Of a DNA stretch of 11,422 bases, positions 6,756 through 11,422 are shown piece by piece. The notes below the pieces were generated by a model. It was given only the letters and a program-made list of their open reading frames with translations. It ran no database searches and was not told the DNA's origin. The stretch's first letter is position 1, and each line of letters opens with the position of its first letter. Source of the DNA: Gammaproteobacteria bacterium (GTDB taxonomy: Bacteria > Pseudomonadota > Gammaproteobacteria > GRL18); contig JALTKC010000461.1 of assembly GCA_027076245.1 (NCBI GenBank), positions 1 through 11,422 on the forward strand. Reading direction: 5' to 3'. The translations under genes were made by a program, and so were the position numbers.

Positions 6756-6806
6756 AGTTTAAAATGCATTTTTAAGAAATGTATGTCCAGGCTCCAGGGT
6801 AGGGGC

Positions 6807-7220
6807 TTAGTTTGAGTCACCAAACCAGTCGTAACTGCAGTCCAGATGCTTGCGGATCTGGATAATGCCTTCTAAATCATCTTCTACCATGACCTGAATA
6901 GGGGAACGGTTTTTAAATTTTTTGCTGGCACGGGTCATCCAGAACAGGGACATTTTGGGGTTGGTCGGATAACTGGTGGACAGTGCATCAATAATACCCA
7001 GAATATGACGCAGACGTTCCTGTACTTCAGGGGTGTCCGGAAATGCGGTGTCGTGCCTGAACTGGCTCAGGTGACGGACTTTTACATTTTTGGGTAATGC
7101 CATAATGGAGAGAATATGTTCACCGTCCAGTTGCCACTGGTCCATAATGTGCATCACGGCATTGGTGACTTTTATGTTATAATCCTCTGCGGACAATTCG
7201 TTTTGTGGTTGTGCTGTCAT
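6807..7220 (-). CDS. orphan Xre/MbcA/ParS antitoxin-like protein
   Basis: A 137-residue protein. The N-terminal two thirds (about 15-85) reads as an Xre-type helical region ending in a segment (VQERLRHILGIIDALSTSYP) typical just before the toxin-binding domain of this family. The C-terminal part (LFWMTRASKKFKNRSPIQVM then a short acidic helix, about 92-128) resembles the MbcA/ParS/Xre toxin-binding domain (family motif W-x-x-x-x-N-x-x-[FL]-x-x-x-x-P). Such antitoxins normally pair with a RES-domain NADase, but neither neighbour is one. The start at 7220 has only a weak upstream AGG. A possible promoter on - is TTAGAA (7305-7310) with TACAAT (7281-7286), 18 apart. Function without a toxin is unknown; it might be a DNA-binding regulator. 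The family call is by pattern memory only. Confidence 0.65.
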   Translation of the reverse strand: MTAQPQNELSAEDYNIKVTNAVMHIMDQWQLDGEHILSIMALPKNVKVRHLSQFRHDTAFPDTPEVQERLRHILGIIDALSTSYPTNPKMSLFWMTRASKKFKNRSPIQVMVEDDLEGIIQIRKHLDCSYDWFGDSN

Positions 7221-7415
7221 ATTGTGTTGCCTGTTTTGCCTGATTAAAGGCTTAAAGTCCTAGTATTTTAGTCAGGTTTTATTGTATCATCTATTTTCTG
7301 TTATTTCTAACTAATTTTACCATCTTCTAAAGTTTGTCTATATGTCAGTCAGAAAAAACTGTCAAAAGCATATTATTAACTGAATAACTTTTTTATCTGA
7401 ATAAAGAGGAAAGCC
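7221..7415. promoter_or_regulatory. AT-rich divergent promoter region
   Basis: This 195-base gap separates the antitoxin-like gene (-) from the gene at 7416 (+), so promoters for both must lie here or upstream. It is distinctly AT-rich against its flanks. A weak - promoter is noted under the left gene. For the right gene I see AT-rich candidates such as TATTAT at 7371-7376 but no acceptable -35. Because an Xre-type protein is encoded on one side, an operator here would be expected; no clear long palindrome is visible. Confidence 0.4.
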
Positions 7416-7832
7416 ATGTCTGAAGCAAGCGGATCTGAAAAAGTCTCGTTTTTACTGGAGGGGCAGGAAGTTTTAACTTATGACCGTTCGATTGCCCTGA
7501 CGGATCAGCAGAAGAATTATCTGGACGATATGGATAAAACTCTGGAAGAAGGCTTTATGCTGGCGGGGCAGAAGGTGGAGCAGCCAGACCTGGAACAGAA
7601 AACCCAGTTTGTGGCTCTGAATCTGGTGCAGGCACTGCAAAAAGAAGATGATAAGACAGCCATTATACTGTTTTCCTACCTGGTGGACCGGATGCCGGAT
7701 CTGAAACAGGCAAAGGCCAAGGTAAAAGAGAGTGAATCCGGTAGTAAAATCGGGGTGGAGTTTATTTTTGATGAAATCAAACCGGAAGGGCAGAAACTGG
7801 AGTTTCATCCTAAGCCGCCGGTGATGCATTAA
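7416..7832 (+). CDS. hypothetical protein, 138 aa, soluble and acidic
   Basis: I do not recognise this protein. Its start is well supported: AGAGGA at 7405-7410 lies five bases before the ATG. It has no signal peptide or membrane segment and no cysteine. The N-terminal half contains LTDQQKNYLDDMDKTLEEGF and a helical stretch to about residue 95 (FVALNLVQALQKEDDKTAII then LFSYLVDRMPDLKQAKAK). The C-terminal 35 residues (SKIGVEFIFDEIKPEGQKLE) look like beta strands. It is divergent from the antitoxin-like gene, and is followed by a REP-like repeat and two more unassigned genes on the same strand. It lacks the Arg, Glu and Ser pattern of RES toxins, so it is not an obvious toxin partner for the neighbour. 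Confidence 0.8.
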   Translation: MSEASGSEKVSFLLEGQEVLTYDRSIALTDQQKNYLDDMDKTLEEGFMLAGQKVEQPDLEQKTQFVALNLVQALQKEDDKTAIILFSYLVDRMPDLKQAKAKVKESESGSKIGVEFIFDEIKPEGQKLEFHPKPPVMH

Positions 7833-7839
7833 AATCTGA

Positions 7840-7865
7840 CGCAGGCAGGATGCCCGCGCTCCCAG
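7840..7865 (-). repeat. REP-like repeat, copy C
   Basis: Just after the stop of the 138-residue gene, the + strand reads GCAGGCA, GGA, TGCCCGC, GCTCCCAG: the same hairpin (one mismatch) and the same CTCCCA flank as copy B. It matches copy A in 22 of 26 bases when inverted. It may form the 3' end of the upstream mRNA. Confidence 0.75.
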
Positions 7866-7938
7866 GGGGGATGGTGGAAATAGTCTGTGGAACAGGCTTT
7901 GAATTAATTGTGATATAGGTTGTGAAAAAGGTAGTTGA

Positions 7939-8619
7939 ATGACTCTGGAATTTTTACCCTGTCCCGGTATGCGGGAGCGGCACCTGAAGCGGCAGTATCA
8001 GAATCCGTTGTTTGATAAAAATGTGCGGGAGTTTGATGAGCAGCGTTTAAGCGGTGCCCGTTTTATGGATGAAAAAGAGCAGGAAGAATTCGGCCAGTCT
8101 TTTGTTAAGCTGGTGGAAGAAGTGGCTGAATTAAAGCCTAATGAAGACAGTGAAGTTTTGCTGGAACTGAAAGCCCGTCTGGATCATGCCTATGAAGTCT
8201 GCAGCGGTCTGGGTGGGGAGCATGAGGCAGAAAAGCAGGCCATTACCCGGTTAGTAGAGGTGATTATGGCCTCTATCTGGCAGGGAGCTCAGGGCGATGC
8301 TGAAGCTGAACAGAATCTGCATGAGGAAGCCCTGGCCCGCAAAACCCATTATCATTTACTGCGTTTTCCGGTTATTGCGGATCTGCTTAAAGCTCGCTCT
8401 CCCATTGCCGGGGATCAACTGGTGCCGACTTTACTGAGTGAATCTGAAGAGTCACTGGAAGCGGCACTGACCTTATTTGATAAGGAGCAGTTAGAAGAAA
8501 TTGTGCAGCAGAGTGAGGATTTACTGAATTCTTTATCTGCTGAGGATAATTCAGGCATTTATCAGGACCGTTTAGAGCAGATCCGCAGCAAATTATTAAG
8601 TCTTTCGCTTGAAACCTGA
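7939..8619 (+). CDS. hypothetical protein, 226 aa, helical and acidic
   Basis: Not recognised. The ATG at 7939 has AAGG about eight bases upstream (7928-7931). The protein starts with a basic, aromatic segment (FLPCPGMRERHLKRQYQNPL then FDKNVREFDEQRL) and continues as a long run of acidic amphipathic helices (about 40-225, e.g. FVKLVEEVAELKPNED, LLELKARLDHAYEVCSG, LEEIVQQSEDLLNSLSAE). There is no signal peptide or membrane helix. Only two cysteines are present (residues 8 and about 93), so no metal or Fe-S cluster motif. The pattern suggests a soluble all-helical adaptor or binding protein. It lies 93 bases before the next unassigned gene on the same strand, so both may share a transcript. 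Confidence 0.82.
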   Translation: MTLEFLPCPGMRERHLKRQYQNPLFDKNVREFDEQRLSGARFMDEKEQEEFGQSFVKLVEEVAELKPNEDSEVLLELKARLDHAYEVCSGLGGEHEAEKQAITRLVEVIMASIWQGAQGDAEAEQNLHEEALARKTHYHLLRFPVIADLLKARSPIAGDQLVPTLLSESEESLEAALTLFDKEQLEEIVQQSEDLLNSLSAEDNSGIYQDRLEQIRSKLLSLSLET

Positions 8620-8711
8620 CTGTTTATCCCCAATTAAGTCAGTTACATTCCCCCTTAATCCCTGGCCTAAAGCGCCATAATTTTGGAGTCATATTAGCTC
8701 TGGAGTAATAC

Positions 8712-9413
8712 ATGAATCAGGAAAAACAGGAAATAGACAGCCCAATTGAGACCTCTGATGCCAAGGAAACCCGTGAGTTTCTGGCCCAGAAGGTACAGGA
8801 GTTTTCAGATAAGCTGGCGGCTTTACCTAAAGTGGTTGCCCCGATGGAAAAAGCCCGAGTGCTGCTGGATCTGGCCAATGCTGAACTGGGCATGACCCAG
8901 ATGAGTGATGTCTGGAATCATGCCAAGGAAGCCTTTGATATCTGCATTGCTAATGAAGAGTGGCAGATGGCCATTGAAGCCTGCGATTTGCTGTACCAGA
9001 CCGAACTTCCGTCCTCCATTGTTGCCCTGGGGCATGGTGTCTGGCTGTCGGTGACTTATCCTGTTGAGCCGGAATATACCATTAATATGCTCAATTATGT
9101 GATTAATGAAACTCCGGATGATGCCGACGGTGCCGCCCTGGCGGCAGTGACAGCACACTTTATTGTGGATCACCGCACCGAGGGTCGTAAGAAAGAAGAT
9201 CTGAAAGTGATCACTGCTAATATGATTGCCAAAGTGGCTGAGCGGCACAGTAAGGTGGAAACTCAGATGGGGCTGGATGTCTGGATGGACAAGCTGGAAT
9301 TAAGAGATCCCGATGTGTTTCTGCCCCGTATGGGGCTGGTGGTCGGTGCCATTGTCGGTGATGGTAACTGGTGGTTTGACCGGGATGAATTAAGGGCTAA
9401 AATTCCGGATTGA
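8712..9413 (+). CDS. hypothetical protein, 233 aa, TPR-like helical
   Basis: Not recognised. GGAG at 8702-8705 lies six bases before the ATG. After a charged, probably disordered N-terminus (1-35), residues about 40-105 contain helix pairs with a tetratricopeptide feel (KARVLLDLANAELGMTQMSD, WNHAKEAFDICIANEEWQMA, IEACDLLYQT). The next part, about 110-175, has GHGVWLSVTYPVEPEYTINM and a small-residue-rich helix (DADGAALAAVTAHFIVDHR). The last 60 residues include many tryptophans and glycines (MGLDVWMDKLELRDPDVF and GDGNWWFDRDELRAKIPD). No signal peptide or clear membrane helix. It follows the 226-residue gene and ends facing the ferredoxin-reductase fusion gene across an 83-base convergent gap. 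A protein-binding or scaffold role is possible, not shown. Confidence 0.83.
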   Translation: MNQEKQEIDSPIETSDAKETREFLAQKVQEFSDKLAALPKVVAPMEKARVLLDLANAELGMTQMSDVWNHAKEAFDICIANEEWQMAIEACDLLYQTELPSSIVALGHGVWLSVTYPVEPEYTINMLNYVINETPDDADGAALAAVTAHFIVDHRTEGRKKEDLKVITANMIAKVAERHSKVETQMGLDVWMDKLELRDPDVFLPRMGLVVGAIVGDGNWWFDRDELRAKIPD

Positions 9414-9451
9414 TTTCTGCTTGTTGAAAATAAAAGATTAAATCCCGTGTG

Positions 9452-9472
9452 TCCCCCTTTGAGAAAGGGGGA
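9452..9472. terminator. hairpin in convergent gap, possible bidirectional terminator
   Basis: TCCCCCTTT at 9452-9460 and AAAGGGGGA at 9464-9472 form a perfect 9-base stem with loop GAG, followed on + by TTTATTTA. It lies between genes that converge (stops at 9413 and 9497), the place for a shared terminator. The T tract is weak on + and absent on -, and C5T3/A3G5 hairpins of this kind also occur as dispersed repeats. Confidence 0.5.
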
Positions 9473-9496
9473 TTTATTTAGGTTTAAAAAGTAGGG

Positions 9497-11014
9497 TTAA
9501 TCGCTGATTTCATCGCCGTGAAAGGTGCTTTCAAAATGCAGGTTTTCTGTTTTTACACCATTGGCCAGCAGTAGGGGCTTTAACAGGTGGTTAAGATGCC
9601 CAGGTGCGGAAATGTACAAATCAAAATTATGCAGATGCCTGTGCTCATTATGCAGGTGTTTGATTAAGGATTCCGCCACCACATCGGTTTTGGGTTCCAG
9701 AACAATCGGGGTATAGGTAAAATTGTCCAGGGCATCGTTCCATGAGCGGCACAGATTTTCCAGGTAGTGTTCCTCGACCTTACGTGTCATCCAGTATAAA
9801 TGAATGGTGTCAGCATTATCCAGTGACATGGCATGTTCTATAAGCCCTTTGATGGGTGCAAACCCGGTATCCCAGGCAACAAAAATCAGTGAGTTGGGTG
9901 AGTCCTCATCCAGAACAAAACTGCCGTAGGGGCCTTTTAATTTTAGAGTATCGTTGTTTTTAACGTGCTTGATAATGGCCTGGCCAAAATTGCTCTGATC
10001 ATTAACAGGAATATGAAATTCCAGGGTGCTGGGTTCGCAGGGACAGCTGGCAATGGAATATTCAGCCTGCAGAACAGTTTCACTGCCGCCGGTTCCTGCG
10101 GGGATGATCAGTTCAATATGCTGGCCGGCGAGAAAGCGCAGGCGCTGACTGCGAGGGGGGCGCAGGGTCATAATAATGGCATGATCATTAATCTTCTGCA
10201 GTTTCTTCACTTTTGCGGTGATGCTCTGTAATGGAATATCATCGGCGCTGACGGCTTCTTCTGTCTCCAGGGTAATGTCCGTAATGGCCCGGTTGGAGCA
10301 GGTCAGAATATACCCCTGAGCTTTTTCACTTTCTGAAAACACATAATCTTGATGGGATGTTTTTTCCACCTTGCCGGACAGCAGTCTGGCCTTGCATTTG
10401 CCACATTTACCATTATTACAGCCGTAATCTACCGCCAGACCACTGCGCAGGGCTGACTCCAGCAGGGTTTCAGATTTGTCTGAGGTAAAGTCATGACGGC
10501 TGGGAAGCAGGCGGACATGAGGCAGCATAAATTGATGGATCTGCTGCTCCATCTGTTCAATGGGGGTGACCATTTTTTCTATTTCAAGGTTTCGAACTTC
10601 AGCATGAAACCAGTCTTTACATTCTTCCAGTGCCTGTGCCGGGTCACCCCCGAGATTGATTGCCATTAAACGGTGTTTCAGGGCATCAATAAGCTCTTCC
10701 ATTTTTTCTGCCCGCTTGCGTTCATCAGCCAGTTCCTGATTCATTTTTACCAGGCGCCGGCTTAAAGCATCAATCTGTGCGCCTTCCCGTTCACTCTGAG
10801 CCATTTTATGTACGGCATCGCGCATAAACTTTTCTACTTTCTCAAGCATGGTATTATCTTCATACTGGGCTTCAGGAAAAGCCTTTTTCAAATCTGAAAG
10901 CGTCACGGTACCTTCCATCACTTTCAGTTTGTTTTCCTGAATTTTCTTTTGAATATCTCCCCGTTTAACGCCAATAAGCCTGGCTGCCTGAGATAAAGAT
11001 AAATGTCTGTCCAT
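9497..11014 (-). CDS. HTH-coiled coil-[2Fe-2S] ferredoxin-flavin reductase fusion protein
   Basis: A 505-residue protein of four parts. Residues 4-46 form an excisionase/MerR-like helix-turn-helix (LSLSQAARLIGVKRGDIQKK then a wing VMEGTVTLSDL). Residues about 55-165 are charged helices, likely coiled coil. Residues about 168-252 are a plant-type ferredoxin with ligands Cys199-x4-Cys204-x2-Cys207 and Cys239. Residues about 262-500 are a ferredoxin-NADP reductase module with the FAD region AEYSIAS (317-323), GPYGSF (361-366) and the pyridine nucleotide motif WDTGFAPIKGLIEH (381-394). Such reductases pass electrons from NAD(P)H via flavin to the cluster and a partner. The usual RxYS arginine of the flavin site is Ala317, and the GGTG motif is WDTG, so cofactor binding may differ. 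The start has GGAG seven to eight bases upstream. It follows the EAL gene by 37 bases, so they are probably co-transcribed. A redox-responsive DNA-binding role is inferred. Confidence 0.9.
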   Translation of the reverse strand: MDRHLSLSQAARLIGVKRGDIQKKIQENKLKVMEGTVTLSDLKKAFPEAQYEDNTMLEKVEKFMRDAVHKMAQSEREGAQIDALSRRLVKMNQELADERKRAEKMEELIDALKHRLMAINLGGDPAQALEECKDWFHAEVRNLEIEKMVTPIEQMEQQIHQFMLPHVRLLPSRHDFTSDKSETLLESALRSGLAVDYGCNNGKCGKCKARLLSGKVEKTSHQDYVFSESEKAQGYILTCSNRAITDITLETEEAVSADDIPLQSITAKVKKLQKINDHAIIMTLRPPRSQRLRFLAGQHIELIIPAGTGGSETVLQAEYSIASCPCEPSTLEFHIPVNDQSNFGQAIIKHVKNNDTLKLKGPYGSFVLDEDSPNSLIFVAWDTGFAPIKGLIEHAMSLDNADTIHLYWMTRKVEEHYLENLCRSWNDALDNFTYTPIVLEPKTDVVAESLIKHLHNEHRHLHNFDLYISAPGHLNHLLKPLLLANGVKTENLHFESTFHGDEISD

Positions 11015-11051
11015 GTTTTATTCTCCAAAAAATATAAGCGGTATAATCAGT

Positions 11052-11422
11052 TTAAGAAGGCTGTTCAGCCGATAATCTGGCAGGCTCTTGAGTGGGTTTG
11101 CCGTACAGATAACCCTGAGCGTAGTGGAATTTCATCCTGCTGATGGTTTTATGCACCTGTTCTGTTTCAATACCTTCGGCCACCAGTTCATGGCCGGTTT
11201 CATGAATCATATCCGCCAGATGATGAATAATGCTGTATTGTTTTTTATTGCCCAGTTGCTGGATCAGGGATATATCAAACTTAACAATATCAACGGGCAT
11301 GGACGATAAATAACTGATGGATGAATAGCCGCTGCCAAAATCATCCAGTGCAATAATAAAGCCCTGTTGTTTAAGAGCATTAATATGTTTGCTGGCCAAA
11401 ATCATATTAGTTATCAGTGATG
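11052..11422 (-). CDS. EAL domain protein, C-terminal part (cyclic-di-GMP phosphodiesterase)
   Basis: The frame is open to the right edge, so only the C-terminal half of an EAL domain (about 123 residues) is present. It begins SLITNMILASKHINALKQQG and shows IALDDFGSGYSSISYL (metal-binding Asp pair), VDIVKFD (catalytic Lys), HELVAEGIETE (catalytic-site Glu) and YAQGYLYGKP (loop Gln). These residues are what active phosphodiesterases need to hydrolyse cyclic di-GMP to pGpG; the first Glu of the EAL motif itself lies outside. The ATG at 11405 is internal to the domain and not the true start. Sensor or GGDEF domains upstream cannot be judged. The next gene on the same strand starts 37 bases after its stop. 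Confidence 0.92.
   Translation of the reverse strand, partial: SLITNMILASKHINALKQQGFIIALDDFGSGYSSISYLSSMPVDIVKFDISLIQQLGNKKQYSIIHHLADMIHETGHELVAEGIETEQVHKTISRMKFHYAQGYLYGKPTQEPARLSAEQPS

Larger units (their letters stand above)
6620..6806. other. intergenic region with paired REP-like repeats
   Basis: A 187-base convergent gap between the carbamoyltransferase (+) and the antitoxin-like gene (-). It contains a T-rich stretch just after the stop (6630-6650) but no classic terminator hairpin. The two inverted repeat copies listed separately can fold individually or with each other and are the likely transcription or mRNA-end barrier for both genes. Confidence 0.5.

Noticed and set aside
7473..7829. 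Antisense open frame of 118 codons, considered as a small membrane toxin
   Set aside because: Mirrors the 138-residue gene almost completely, lacks a Shine-Dalgarno, and its hydrophobicity follows from the acidic Glu/Lys/Gln codons on the other strand.
7416..7832. Toxin partner of the neighbouring antitoxin-like gene
   Set aside because: It is divergent rather than in the usual antitoxin-toxin order, is acidic, and lacks the RES residue pattern. Kept as hypothetical.
8823..9248. Antisense open frame of about 140 codons
   Set aside because: It lies fully inside the 233-residue gene, which has a good ribosome binding site and protein-like composition. The antisense translation is rich in His, Ile and Phe, as expected for a shadow frame, and has no start signal.
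11405..11422. ATG at 11405 as the real start of the EAL gene
   Set aside because: It would cut the EAL domain in half; the frame remains open to the edge with family-like residues before it.

Overview
The window looks like a piece of a gammaproteobacterial chromosome of moderate, slightly AT-leaning base composition. The best taxonomic pointers are the initiator tRNA, which resembles the enterobacterial one closely, and the protein families present. I cannot name a genus. A sulfur-oxidising, methylotrophic or similar environmental lineage is only a guess.

Layout. (1) 1-1414: the tail of a HupE/UreJ-type membrane protein, then a complete exported HupE/UreJ-2-type membrane protein, both on +. 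(2) 1415-1734: a hairpin-rich spacer holding a possible small ORF and a well-formed promoter/operator region. It leads into (3) 1735-2850, a class II Fic adenylyltransferase with a C-terminal winged helix. (4) 2957-3119: a self-contained initiator tRNA-fMet unit with promoter, encoded CCA and intrinsic terminator. (5) 3120-6619: an untranslated spacer with an inverted repeat and a possible gene relic, then rfbC and rfbD (last two steps of dTDP-L-rhamnose synthesis) and a NodU/CmcH-type carbamoyltransferase. Together these suggest a surface polysaccharide made with rhamnose and carbamoylated sugars; rfbA, rfbB and glycosyltransferases are not in view. (6) 6620-9413: a pair of inverted REP-like repeats, an orphan Xre/MbcA/ParS antitoxin-like gene on -, and three + strand genes for soluble, helical proteins that I do not recognise. 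(7) 9497-11422: on -, the C-terminal part of an EAL domain protein followed by a 505-residue protein that joins a helix-turn-helix, a coiled coil, a plant-type [2Fe-2S] ferredoxin and a ferredoxin-reductase module.

The most interesting part is 6807-11014. The DNA-binding/ferredoxin/reductase fusion is an uncommon architecture that suggests a redox-sensing regulator or a scaffolded electron-transfer enzyme. It sits next to three unassigned helical proteins and an antitoxin-like protein without a RES toxin. Whether these form one system is inference from proximity only. The rest (rhamnose genes, tRNA, Fic) is made of recognised families, although the Fic promoter carries suggestive palindromes.
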